Shown: positions 1-6,958, numbered from the stretch's first letter. The stretch is DNA of 9,734 nucleotides from Ardenticatenia bacterium (GCA_026984385.1 JALSSH010000407.1:1-9734); one strand, 5' to 3'. Numbers and translations: made by a program. Notes: a model not told the origin generated them from the letters alone.

Positions 1-525
1 GTCCCGCACGATCTGCCCGCCGACCGGATCGGGCGTACTGGCGGTGATGTGCGCCAACGCCAGCGCACGCGAGTTCACCCAAGCGGCATGACCGCTGCGC
101 GCGCTCAAGTATACGGGATGCTGTGGCGTGACGGCGTCCAGGTCGGCGGCGGTGGGGAAGGCGCGTTCGTCCCACAAATCTTGTGCCCAGCCCCGTCCCA
201 CGATCCACTCCCCGGGCGGGGTACGGTGGGCGCGCTCGGCTACGCGGCGCACGGCTTCGGCCTTGCTGGGCACGTCGTGCAAGTCCACGTCCTGCAAAGC
301 GCGCGCCACGCCCTCCCAATGGATGTGGGCGTCGGTCAGCCCGGGCCAAACCGTGCGCCCGCCCAAGTCGTTACGCGCCGTTCGCGGCCCGGCCAGCGCT
401 GCGATTTCCGCGTCCGCGCCGACCGCCACGATCCGCTCGCCTGCCAGCGCCAAAGCCGAAACGCGCGGGCGCGTTGCGTCCAATGTGATGATGTTGCCGT
501 TGAGCAAAATTCGGTCGGGATACAT
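1..525 (-). CDS. YtcJ-like amidohydrolase, N-terminal part (runs off the left edge)
   Basis: The first 175 codons of a metal-dependent hydrolase are visible; the rest lies beyond position 1. The N-terminus shows the small beta-sandwich typical of amidohydrolases (ILLNGNIITLD, residues 6-16), then PGLTDAHIH with the metal-binding HxH pair at H67 and H69. GRGWAQDLW (110-118), ADLDAVTP (127-134) and GHAAWVNSRAL (145-155) match the YtcJ/Amidohydro_3 subgroup of the superfamily, whose members hydrolyse amide or related bonds with a TIM-barrel metal centre; the substrate here cannot be told. The later metal ligands lie outside the window. The ATG at 523-525 is supported by an AGGAGG ribosome binding site at 531-536, which overlaps the stop codon of the upstream cyclase gene. 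The 8-bp gap implies cotranscription and possibly translational coupling. No signal peptide is seen, so it is probably cytoplasmic. Confidence 0.9.
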   Translation of the reverse strand, partial: MYPDRILLNGNIITLDATRPRVSALALAGERIVAVGADAEIAALAGPRTARNDLGGRTVWPGLTDAHIHWEGVARALQDVDLHDVPSKAEAVRRVAERAHRTPPGEWIVGRGWAQDLWDERAFPTAADLDAVTPQHPVYLSARSGHAAWVNSRALALAHITASTPDPVGGQIVRD

Positions 526-533
526 CCTGCCTC

Positions 534-1988
534 CTACGCACTGGGACGCGCGCATTTGTAGACCATCACGCGCTCACTGACCCCACGCAACAGCGCCGAC
601 TGCTTTTCCGCGCGATAGCCCGCTTGCTCCAAAGCGGCGCGTACCGGCTCTTGGCGATACACGTCCTCAGTTAGCCAAATTTCGTCCACGTCAGCCAAAC
701 TTTGAGCGCGCGCGGCGATGTTCACGGTCTGGCCGAAGTAGTCCAAAATCTCGTTGGCCTTCACCACCAGCGCCGATCCCGCGTGCAAACCCACCTTCAG
801 ATGCAAGCGGTTTTCCGCGTCCGCTATTTCTGTGTTGAGCTTCTCCACCGCCTCGATCATCGCCAGCGCCGCCGCCACGCCGTCTTGGGGCGCGGAAAAG
901 GTCGCCATGACCGCGTCGCCCAGCGTTTTAACAATAGCGCCACCGTGTGCCCGCGTGACCTCGGTCAGCGCGTCGAAATGACGCTGCACCAGGCGATACG
1001 CGGTCACGTCTCCTGTGCGGCTGTAAAGCAGCGTAGAGTCCTTCAGATCGGTGAAAAGCACGGTCAAGTTGCCCACCTTCAGCCGCAAATTGTCCGGCAG
1101 CTCTTGGATGCGGAAAAGCTCGCGGAAACTTTGCGTGTTGAGCAAACGCTGGCCGGTGAAAAAGGGCGTCAGTTGCGGAGGGTGGGCGGCCATCAACGAC
1201 TCGATGCGGCTCGTCTCCATGTGCACCAGCAGCAAGCCGATTTGCGTCAATTGCCAATTGTGCAGATGCAACGTGATCGCGCCGGCGGGGACGTCCAACT
1301 GCACGGGCGCAAACCCGTTCGGCAAAATGTCCACCTCCAGCGCTTGGGGCACGGCGCTGACCTGCTCGCCGACGTGAATATGCAGCGCCACATGCTTGTC
1401 CAAGCTCAAGACGCGGTAAAGGGTGTTCGGCGCGGCCTCAAAGCGCAAACGTGCGGTTCGGTCCGGCGCGATCACCTCAAAGGCCAAAACCGCCTCGTCG
1501 ACTAACGCTTGTTCCAAGGCCTGGGACGCGACATAGTTCGGGGAGCGGAAATAGCGTTTGTAGCTTTCCATATCCGCATAAGGATCGAGTTCCAGCGTCG
1601 CCACGCTCGGGTTGACGGTAAACGCGACTTCGATCTGTCCGTCAAGCTCGGTGGAAACGTTCATGTCGCAAACGGTGCAATGGAAAGCCTCCGGGTCGAG
1701 TTGGTGAATGGCCTTATGCTGATATTCCACGCTGCCGCACATCGGGCAAATCGTGCCCCACTCGAAGTCTAGCAGGCCCACTTTGGCCGCGTGCACAAAA
1801 AGATCAACGGTGGTGTGTTCGTCTATGCTGTGTTGAGCGGCAAATTGCAACGGATTGATGCGGCGCAAGTCCCAATCCGAAGCGGAGGCCAAAATTTGTT
1901 CGAAGCGATCCAGCAGGGCGGCATCAAAGCGCCCGGTTTGCCCAAGCGCAGCGATCTTTTGTCGTAAAGCGTCCCGTCGTAGCTGCAT
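534..1988 (-). CDS. Class III adenylate/guanylate cyclase with N-terminal zinc-ribbon region (DUF5939-like)
   Basis: A 484-residue soluble protein. Residues 1-300 form a DUF5939-like N-terminal region with two CxxC pairs (C81/C84 and C104/C107) that probably bind zinc. Residues 306-480 are a class III nucleotidyl cyclase catalytic domain. Visible catalytic residues are the metal-binding aspartates D314 (in LFTDLKDST) and D358 (in KTLGDA), the purine-contacting pair K354 and D416 (in LDYFGQ), and the transition-state residues N423 and R427 (in VNIAAR). By analogy with characterised class III enzymes, K plus D favours ATP, so cAMP is the likely product, made by a homodimer. No membrane segment is visible. 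The ATG at 1986-1988 has an AGGAG site at 1996-2000. It lies 57 bp after the sugar kinase gene and 8 bp before the amidohydrolase gene. The input sensed by the N-terminal region is unknown. Confidence 0.93.
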   Translation of the reverse strand: MQLRRDALRQKIAALGQTGRFDAALLDRFEQILASASDWDLRRINPLQFAAQHSIDEHTTVDLFVHAAKVGLLDFEWGTICPMCGSVEYQHKAIHQLDPEAFHCTVCDMNVSTELDGQIEVAFTVNPSVATLELDPYADMESYKRYFRSPNYVASQALEQALVDEAVLAFEVIAPDRTARLRFEAAPNTLYRVLSLDKHVALHIHVGEQVSAVPQALEVDILPNGFAPVQLDVPAGAITLHLHNWQLTQIGLLLVHMETSRIESLMAAHPPQLTPFFTGQRLLNTQSFRELFRIQELPDNLRLKVGNLTVLFTDLKDSTLLYSRTGDVTAYRLVQRHFDALTEVTRAHGGAIVKTLGDAVMATFSAPQDGVAAALAMIEAVEKLNTEIADAENRLHLKVGLHAGSALVVKANEILDYFGQTVNIAARAQSLADVDEIWLTEDVYRQEPVRAALEQAGYRAEKQSALLRGVSERVMVYKCARPSA

Positions 1989-2045
1989 TGTTATTCTCCT
2001 CTAAACGAACTTCGAGACGTGCGATAAGAACGCCGCGCGGAGGGC

Positions 2046-2915
2046 TTATGTGGAATGCTCGGCGGCGAGTTGCCAGGCGCGGGCGACTTCTTCAGCGGTG
2101 GGCGCGCCTGCCCACGCCACGCGCGTCACCGAACGCGCCGCCACATACGCCGCTACGCGCAGCGCCCGTTCCAAATCTCCCAGCTCGGCGAGCGCGATAT
2201 GCAGCGCCGTTGTGAAGACATCGCCCGCGCCGGTCGGGTCTAGAGGGTGCTCCACTGTGTAGGCGGCAAAGTCAAACGTGCGTCCACGTTGGTACACCGT
2301 GCCGCCGCGTTCGGCACGTGTCAGCACAAGCAGCGGGGCCAGTTGGGCGTAGCGTTCGGCCAACTCGGGCGCGTGGCGAATATCCTCCTCGCTGAGCACG
2401 GCCAGTGCGCAGCGGGGCAACACCTGCTCCGCCTCGGCCCAGTCGCGCGTCAGCACGCGGTTGTCTGCCGCGCGGGCGCGCATCCACCCTTGCGGCGTAA
2501 CACAAATGCGCGCATTGGGGAACGCCCCCACAAAGTCCGCCGCCACTTCGTCCGCAATTGGCCCCAGATGCACCAGCCGCGCCGCGCGCCACGCCTCGGG
2601 CAACATCTCGGGCGTGAGCGTGTGCGCACGATGGTACATAAACTGCGTGCGCGCGTTGCCCTGGTAGCGGTTCTCAAAGGTGGTGGAATGCTCCGCCTCC
2701 ACATTCACCAGCGCCACGTCCGGCGGCAAGTCCGCCAGCACGGGATCGCGCGGGTCGGCGCTGGTCAGGATGCCCACACGCAAACCGAAAGCGTGCGCGG
2801 TGTGCGCTCCATAGGAGACCGTGCCGCCCAAACGCGGGCCTTGCGGCGTGAGGTCGTGGGAAATATGCCCGATCAGCACATAGTCCGGTGGCCGATTGTT
2901 CGTCGTTTGCCCCAT
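2046..2915 (-). CDS. PfkB-family carbohydrate kinase
   Basis: A 289-residue ribokinase-fold kinase that should phosphorylate a sugar, nucleoside or cyclitol hydroxyl using ATP. The N-terminal glycine pair in RLGGTVSYGAHTAHAFG (28-44) corresponds to the substrate-side signature. The C-terminal signature is DPTGAGDVF (226-234), with GAGD forming the anion hole and D232 the predicted catalytic base. VLTRAERGG (197-205) matches the strand that leads into the nucleotide site. The substrate cannot be inferred. The reading frame stays open upstream to about 2975, but I chose the ATG at 2913-2915 because a GGAGGG site sits at 2926-2931 with a 10-nt gap, and the longer form would read through the terminator hairpin at 2942-2974. 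It is the first gene of the probable kinase-cyclase-amidohydrolase operon. Confidence 0.9.
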   Translation of the reverse strand: MGQTTNNRPPDYVLIGHISHDLTPQGPRLGGTVSYGAHTAHAFGLRVGILTSADPRDPVLADLPPDVALVNVEAEHSTTFENRYQGNARTQFMYHRAHTLTPEMLPEAWRAARLVHLGPIADEVAADFVGAFPNARICVTPQGWMRARAADNRVLTRDWAEAEQVLPRCALAVLSEEDIRHAPELAERYAQLAPLLVLTRAERGGTVYQRGRTFDFAAYTVEHPLDPTGAGDVFTTALHIALAELGDLERALRVAAYVAARSVTRVAWAGAPTAEEVARAWQLAAEHST

Positions 2916-2925
2916 CGGCGTTCTT

Positions 2926-2931
2926 CCCTCC
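2926..2931 (-). promoter_or_regulatory. Ribosome binding site deciding the PfkB kinase start
   Basis: On the minus strand the sequence reads GGAGGG, 10 nt before the ATG at 2913-2915. It is the strongest Shine-Dalgarno match near the 5' end of the kinase gene and supports the shorter, 289-residue product. Confidence 0.75.
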
Positions 2932-2941
2932 AGGTTATAGC

Positions 2942-2974
2942 AAAATGCCGCGACTGTGCGGAGAAGTCGCGGCA
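2942..2974 (-). terminator. Intrinsic terminator after jag
   Basis: Read on the minus strand, a perfect 10-bp stem (TGCCGCGACT paired with AGTCGCGGCA) encloses a 9-nt loop and is followed by TTTT. It starts about 30 nt after the jag stop codon, so it is placed to end the rpmH-to-jag transcript and separates it from the PfkB-kinase operon. Confidence 0.8.
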
Positions 2975-3004
2975 AGGCAGCAAATCGTGTTTGTCGTCGG
3001 GCGC

Positions 3005-3772
3005 TCAGCGCTGAGGAATGATCGTCACCTTGCGGCGAGAGCCTTCGCCGACGCTTTCGGTGCTCACGTCGTCGCGGTCACGCAGCGCCAGGTGCACGAT
3101 ACGCCGCTCGTAAGGGGGCATCGGCTCCATAGACACGATGCGCCCGGTGCGCACGGCTTGGTCGGCCATACGTTGAGCCAGGCGCTGGAGCACCTTTTCG
3201 CGCCGCGCCTTATAGCCTTCCACGTCCAGCACGATATTGGCGCGGCGTTGCAACTCGCGGCTGGCGATCAGACGTGTGATGTATTGCAGGGCAGAAAGCG
3301 TCTCGCCGCGCCGCCCGATCAGCACGCCCAAGTCCGGCCCGTGAATCTGCAACACCCAGGGCGCGGTTTCGCTTTCTTCTGCCGCCGCGCGCAAAACTTC
3401 CACCTGCGCCTTGATGTGCATCTTTTCTAACAGCTCTTGCAACGTCGCCAACCCAACGCGCGCGTCGTCGTCCAGCTCGTCCATGTTTACGGGTTGCGGC
3501 TTGGGGGATGGCGCGGGGCGGTGGGTTTTTGCGGCGGGTGGCGGGGCTTCTTCCAACGGTTCTGCGTGGGGCGGGCGCTCTTGGCGCGGGGGCGCGGCGG
3601 TGGTCAGACGCACGCGCGCTTGCCGCGCGCCAAGCCCCAACAGCCCCCGGCTCGGCTCTTCGATGATCTCCACAATCACGCTTTCGCGCGTCACGCCGAG
3701 TTCTTCCAATCCCAACTCAATCGCCGTCTCGATATCGGCGGCGCTGGTTTCCACAGATCGGGTCTCGCTCAT
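3005..3772 (-). CDS. jag: Jag/KhpB RNA-binding protein (Jag-N, KH and R3H domains)
   Basis: A 255-residue protein with the three-part Jag architecture. Residues 5-57 are the Jag-N domain, including the family motif EEPSRGLLGLG (38-48). A Pro/Ala-rich linker covers about 59-96. A KH domain spans about 105-185, with the GxxG loop as IGRRGE (152-157). An R3H domain spans about 186-255, with its R-xxx-H core at R223 and H227. In Firmicutes, KhpB binds RNA, partners with KhpA and affects cell elongation and division; the same role here is inferred. The ATG at 3770-3772 lies 5 bp after the yidC stop and uses an AAAGGA site that ends next to the yidC stop codon, so translational coupling is likely. 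It is the last gene of the rpmH operon and is followed by a terminator. Confidence 0.96.
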   Translation of the reverse strand: MSETRSVETSAADIETAIELGLEELGVTRESVIVEIIEEPSRGLLGLGARQARVRLTTAAPPRQERPPHAEPLEEAPPPAAKTHRPAPSPKPQPVNMDELDDDARVGLATLQELLEKMHIKAQVEVLRAAAEESETAPWVLQIHGPDLGVLIGRRGETLSALQYITRLIASRELQRRANIVLDVEGYKARREKVLQRLAQRMADQAVRTGRIVSMEPMPPYERRIVHLALRDRDDVSTESVGEGSRRKVTIIPQR

Positions 3773-3777
3773 GGTGA

Positions 3778-4722
3778 TTATCCTTTGGGCTTGCTTTTGG
3801 CTTTAGCGCGTTCCGCACGGCTATCGTAAATGCCGCTGCGCTTGACTTTGTGCGGGGCACGCGCGGGTTTGCGGGCCGAACGCGCAGGCGCTGCGGAAGC
3901 CGTCGGCGGGGTGGCCGTAGACGTTGTGCTGGCGGTTGGGGCGGCTGCTTTCGGCGATGGCTTGGCCGCTGCTTTGGTCGGTGCTTCTTTCTCGTCGTGC
4001 TTCCAGGGGAGCTTGATCCGTCCCATCGCGGCATATTGCCCGATGCCGATGATGTTGGAGGCGATGAAGTAAATGGAAAGGCCGGAAGCAAACGACAAAG
4101 CAAAGAAGCCGAACATCAGCGGCATCAACATCATCATTTGACGGCTCATTTGGGAGGCCTGGTCAGAGCCTTTGTCTCCACCGCTGGGGGTGGAGGTGGT
4201 CGGCATGAGCAGCTTTTGCTGAAGCCAGGTGGTGATCACCACCAGCACCGGCAGCAAATAGAGCGGGTCCGGCACGGCCAAGTTGAGCCACAAGAATTTG
4301 TTTTGCAGCGGCACTTCGGTTGAAAGCCCCATCACCCACAGCCTGCCGGAAAGGTTGAGGAGTTGGGTGGGGGTGGCGGCCAACGTCGCAATAATAGCGC
4401 GGTACAGCCCCAGCAAAATCGGTAGCTGCACGATCATCACAAGGCAACCGGCCAGCGGGTTGACGCCGTACTGTCGGTAAAGTTCCCATTGGGCCTGGGC
4501 CAGGCGCTCACGGTCGTTTTTGTACTTTTCCTGGAGCTTTTTCAGCTCCGGTTGCAGCTCCTGCATGGCTTTGGTAGAGCGCTGTTGCTTCATGGTGAGC
4601 GGATAAGTCGCCAAGCGCACCAAAACCGTGAAGACGACAATCGCCAAAACGACGTTGCCGCCCAGAATTCTGTAGAGGAAAAGCAGAATGGTGATAAACG
4701 GGTTAACGATGATGTCGAGCAT
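3778..4722 (-). CDS. yidC: Membrane protein insertase YidC/Oxa1 family
   Basis: A 314-residue insertase of the short type, without the large periplasmic domain of proteobacterial YidC. A hydrophobic N-terminus (4-20) is followed by TM1 (about 23-42), which carries the conserved groove arginine R36 in VLVRLATYPL. A charged cytoplasmic hairpin (43-86) comes next, then TM2 (about 88-110), TM3 (about 150-172), and TM4 and TM5 (about 196-231), with an NPLAGCLVMIVQLPI motif at 88-102. The C-terminal tail (about 234-314) is Ala/Pro/Thr-rich and ends with many Lys and Arg residues; such tails bind ribosomes in other YidC/Oxa1 proteins. There is no lipobox, unlike Bacillus SpoIIIJ. It inserts membrane proteins alone or with SecYEG. 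The ATG at 4720-4722 has an AAAGG site about 9 nt upstream. It lies 38 bp after the propeller lipoprotein gene and 5 bp before jag. Confidence 0.97.
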   Translation of the reverse strand: MLDIIVNPFITILLFLYRILGGNVVLAIVVFTVLVRLATYPLTMKQQRSTKAMQELQPELKKLQEKYKNDRERLAQAQWELYRQYGVNPLAGCLVMIVQLPILLGLYRAIIATLAATPTQLLNLSGRLWVMGLSTEVPLQNKFLWLNLAVPDPLYLLPVLVVITTWLQQKLLMPTTSTPSGGDKGSDQASQMSRQMMMLMPLMFGFFALSFASGLSIYFIASNIIGIGQYAAMGRIKLPWKHDEKEAPTKAAAKPSPKAAAPTASTTSTATPPTASAAPARSARKPARAPHKVKRSGIYDSRAERAKAKSKPKG

Positions 4723-4760
4723 AGAACGTCGCCTTTACTCCGTGCCGACGCGCGCCGGCG

Positions 4761-5939
4761 CTATTTGTCGGCATACTCCCAACGCGCCTCGCCCGTGGCC
4801 GCGTCGAAGGCTGCGATCAAGTGTTTGGCGTCGTCCGTGCCGACGATCACCATCGCGGGGGTGTCTTCGCTGACTGTTTCGGCGGGCACAAAGACCACAT
4901 CCGAAAGCACAGCGCCTTTGGTGGGGGTGCTCCAAGCGTCCGAGCCGTCTTCTTTGTGCACCGCGTAGAGATGCTCGTCTTTGGCCCCGACAATCAGCAG
5001 TCCGTCGGTGAGGATGGGCGCGGCGCGGATGCCTTCTTGGGCCAGCGCGCGCTTCCAAAGCTGGGAAAAGCCCTCGTCGTTCACCTGCACAGCGTAAAGG
5101 TTGCCGGCAAGGTCGCCGAAGTAGAGCACGCCCTCGTCCAACACCGGCGCACCCCAAAGCCAGTCGTCGGCCTGGAAACGGGCGACAACTTGGTGCGTGT
5201 TTATGTCTACCGCCACCAGTTCGGAAACGAACGTGCCCGCATAAATGCGCCCGCGTTGCGCGTCGTAAATCACATTCCCCGGCACAGCCCCGCCCAAATC
5301 CACTTTCCAAAGCATCTGGCCGCTTTCGGGGTTCAGCGCGTAAAGGTGGTGGTCTAATGAGGCGACATAGAGCGTGGCCGGCGTGCCATTTTCATCATCA
5401 GCGGGAATATAGAGCGGTTCGGCCCACACGCCATGATCGGTTTCAAAAAGCCAGGCTTCTTCGCCCGTTTCGCGGTCAACGGCCACCACATTACGGCTGC
5501 CCAGCCCAACATAAACGTATTTCGGCCCGACGGTCGCGGCGCCAATGATGCGGTCGGTCGGCGTGAGCGAAAGCGGGCCGATCAAAGTTTCGCGGCTCGG
5601 CTCATAAACCCATTGGGCTTCGCCGTCGGTGTTCAGCGCGTGCAAACGCCCGTTATAGTCCCCTACATAAAGCGTATCGTCGGCCAGCGTGGGGGTGGCG
5701 AAGAAACGAATGCGCTTGCCCTCAACGCCGTACTCCCACACAACCGCGCCGCTGCTGGGGTTCAGCGCCACGACATGCTGATTAAACGAAACGTAGATCG
5801 TGCCATCTTGCGGGTTGGCAAGGATGCCCGCCCAACTTTCGCTGGTGGCGCCTCCGCAGGCGCTGAGCAAGAGGGCGATCAACAACAAGACGCCTACGCT
5901 GCGGCGTGGCGATGTGGTGAGAGTTCGCCAAATGTTCAA
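4761..5939 (-). CDS. PQQ-repeat beta-propeller lipoprotein (BamB-like fold)
   Basis: A 392-residue predicted lipoprotein. The N-terminus has basic residues, a hydrophobic stretch (15-25) and a lipobox LSAC, with C28 as the lipidation site. Eight PQQ-like repeats of the form x-LYVG-xxx-LYALN-xx-G-xxxW follow at roughly 47-69, 89-112, 141-165, 189-212, 231-254, 271-297, 314-336 and 362-389, so an eight-bladed propeller facing the outside is predicted. The residues needed to bind the PQQ cofactor in dehydrogenases are not evident, so a structural or scaffolding role is more likely than redox catalysis. The start is TTG at 5937-5939, chosen because AAGGAG lies 5 nt upstream and no better start is near. 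It lies 30 bp after yidD and 38 bp before yidC, inside the membrane-insertion operon. A function in membrane or envelope protein assembly is inferred from this context and the fold shared with BamB. Confidence 0.9.
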   Translation of the reverse strand: MNIWRTLTTSPRRSVGVLLLIALLLSACGGATSESWAGILANPQDGTIYVSFNQHVVALNPSSGAVVWEYGVEGKRIRFFATPTLADDTLYVGDYNGRLHALNTDGEAQWVYEPSRETLIGPLSLTPTDRIIGAATVGPKYVYVGLGSRNVVAVDRETGEEAWLFETDHGVWAEPLYIPADDENGTPATLYVASLDHHLYALNPESGQMLWKVDLGGAVPGNVIYDAQRGRIYAGTFVSELVAVDINTHQVVARFQADDWLWGAPVLDEGVLYFGDLAGNLYAVQVNDEGFSQLWKRALAQEGIRAAPILTDGLLIVGAKDEHLYAVHKEDGSDAWSTPTKGAVLSDVVFVPAETVSEDTPAMVIVGTDDAKHLIAAFDAATGEARWEYADK

Positions 5940-5950
5940 CGGTGCTCCTT
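5940..5950 (-). promoter_or_regulatory. Ribosome binding site supporting a TTG start
   Basis: On the minus strand AAGGAG is followed by CACCG and then TTG. This is an excellent site and the main reason to place the lipoprotein start on a non-ATG codon at 5937-5939. Confidence 0.8.
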
Positions 5951-5969
5951 CAAACGATACCCTTCGCGC

Positions 5970-6179
5970 TTACGGGACCGGGTCGTAACCGCCCGGACTG
6001 AACGGATGACAGCGCCCGATACGGCGCAACCCCATCCATCCGCCTTTGAGCGCGCCGTGCTTTTGGACGGCTTGATAGGTGTAATGCGAACAGCTCGGCT
6101 CGTAGCGGCAACTGGGCGGCAACAAGCGCGAAAACGTCAACTGATACAGCCGGATAAGCGCCAAAAGAATGCGTTTCAT
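5970..6179 (-). CDS. yidD: Membrane protein insertion efficiency factor YidD
   Basis: A 69-residue protein that matches the YidD family along its whole length. An amphipathic N-terminus (MKRILLALIRLYQLTFSRLL) is followed by the signature PPSCRYEPSCSHY (21-33), an AVQKHGALKGGWMG segment (37-50) and the end block RIGRCHPFSPGGYDPVP (53-69). Cysteines are at 24, 30 and 57. YidD is a small membrane-associated protein that helps YidC-dependent insertion. Its ATG overlaps the rnpA stop codon in the arrangement ATGA (6176-6179), so it is very likely translated by coupling with rnpA. Stop is TAA at 5970-5972. Confidence 0.97.
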   Translation of the reverse strand: MKRILLALIRLYQLTFSRLLPPSCRYEPSCSHYTYQAVQKHGALKGGWMGLRRIGRCHPFSPGGYDPVP

Positions 6180-6535
6180 GGTTCTTGTTCCTCGGGCCGC
6201 TCCTCAAGCAGATGAGCTTGCCTCAACAGGTGCAGGATGGCCTCCTGCACCGCGCGGTAAGGCTGGCCGACGATGGGCTTGCGGGCGATGAACACCATGT
6301 CATAGCCCGGGCGCAATCGGGGATGGGCCTGGCGCACCACTTCTCGCATGAGCCGCCGTGTGCGGTTGCGCGTCACCGCGTTGCCCAGCTTTTTGCTGGT
6401 GATGAAACCATAGCGGTTGTGCGCGCGTCCGTTGGGCGTGGCGCTCAAGATCAAAAAAGGGTGCCGCCACGTGCGCCCCTCACGACGCAAACGGGCGAAA
6501 TCTGCCCGATGCCGAAGCCGCAAATGGCGCTGCAT
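6176..6535 (-). CDS. rnpA: Ribonuclease P protein component
   Basis: A 119-residue basic protein, the usual size for the protein subunit of RNase P, which with the RNA subunit removes 5' leaders from tRNA precursors. The start block MQRHLRLRHRADFARL, the strand YGFITSKKLGNAV (42-54) and the RNR signature NAVTRNRTRRLMRE (52-65) are diagnostic. GYDMVFIARKP (77-87) is the conserved final strand region. The ATG at 6533-6535 lies 26 bp after the rpmH stop and has only a weak ribosome binding site, so it may depend on coupling with rpmH. The same frame stays open upstream through all of rpmH, but the extra residues do not resemble the family. The C-terminal tail after residue 108 is acidic (EERPEEQE). 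Confidence 0.96.
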   Translation of the reverse strand: MQRHLRLRHRADFARLRREGRTWRHPFLILSATPNGRAHNRYGFITSKKLGNAVTRNRTRRLMREVVRQAHPRLRPGYDMVFIARKPIVGQPYRAVQEAILHLLRQAHLLEERPEEQEP

Positions 6536-6561
6536 AGCCCAACACCCGCCAGCCGAGGCGG

Positions 6562-6738
6562 TTAGCTGTTCCAGTTGATCTTTTTGATGTGGTTGTTCAT
6601 CTTCGGGGTCAGGACTTTGCGGCCCTTCGCCCGACGAGCTTTCAACACGCGCCGCCCGTCTTTGCTGCGCATCCGTTTGCGGAAGCCGTGCACCCGCAGA
6701 CGACGCCGTTTCTTCGGTTGATAGGTACGTTTTGGCAT
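6562..6738 (-). CDS. rpmH: 50S ribosomal protein L34 with C-terminal extension
   Basis: A 58-residue, very basic ribosomal protein. The N-terminal block MPKRTYQPKKRRRLRVHGFR and the core KRMRSKDGRRVLKARRAKGR (21-40) are the L34 signature; L34 is a late-assembling protein of the large subunit. Family members usually have about 44-47 residues and end shortly after the KGRK-x-L motif. Here about 14 further residues follow (TPKMNNHIKKINWNS, 44-58), as described in the findings. The ATG at 6736-6738 has an AGAGG site about 6 nt upstream. It is the first gene of the rpmH-rnpA-yidD-lipoprotein-yidC-jag operon and is driven by the promoter at 6857-6885, with a leader of about 110 nt. The gene is too short for many automatic callers. 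Confidence 0.96.
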   Translation of the reverse strand: MPKRTYQPKKRRRLRVHGFRKRMRSKDGRRVLKARRAKGRKVLTPKMNNHIKKINWNS

Positions 6739-6856
6739 CTGTGACCTCTTTCAAAAAACGCGCACAAGGGCGCGATTTTGAGCAGGAAACTGACAAAATA
6801 GCCCGACGGCGCGGCGCTTCGCACCAGGGAAAAATGCCGCCGTCCGACGGTGGGCA

Positions 6857-6885
6857 AGTATAGCGTATGGCTATAGGCGGGTCAA
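6857..6885 (-). promoter_or_regulatory. Sigma70-type promoter of the rpmH operon
   Basis: On the minus strand a -35 TTGACC (6880-6885) and a -10 TATACT (6857-6862) are separated by exactly 17 bp. Transcription should start near 6850, giving a leader of about 110 nt before the rpmH start codon. Its -10 region shares the 12-mer GCTATACTTGCC with the tRNA-Lys promoter. Confidence 0.85.
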
Positions 6886-6958
6886 GGTAGGGTTAGGCGC
6901 ACAAATTGAAGCGGGTCGGATTCACGTATTAGAGTTATGTCAGAATGCCCCCGAGAGC

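Noticed and set aside
702..1505. A long open frame on the plus strand opposite the cyclase gene (267 codons)
   Set aside because: It is an antisense shadow of a clearly recognised cyclase in GC-rich DNA. The product is rich in Arg, Gln, His and Val with no domain, and no ribosome binding site was evident.
2934..2939. TGCTATAAC, an extended -10-like element before the PfkB kinase gene (minus strand)
   Set aside because: No -35 match is found at the right distance, and the predicted start near 2927 would fall inside the kinase ribosome binding site. The true promoter of this operon was not identified.
2247..3014. A 255-codon plus-strand frame opposite the PfkB kinase gene
   Set aside because: It has an Arg/Gln/His-rich composition typical of an antisense shadow, runs across the terminator hairpin of jag, and has no recognisable domain.
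5433..6215. A 260-codon plus-strand frame opposite the lipoprotein gene and yidD
   Set aside because: It spans two well-supported minus-strand genes and their gap and shows no family similarity.
6805..6844. A 7-bp inverted repeat in the rpmH leader as a possible riboswitch or L34 autoregulatory structure
   Set aside because: The stem is short with a loop of about 26 nt and no known leader motif was recognised; it is kept only as a note in the intergenic region entry.
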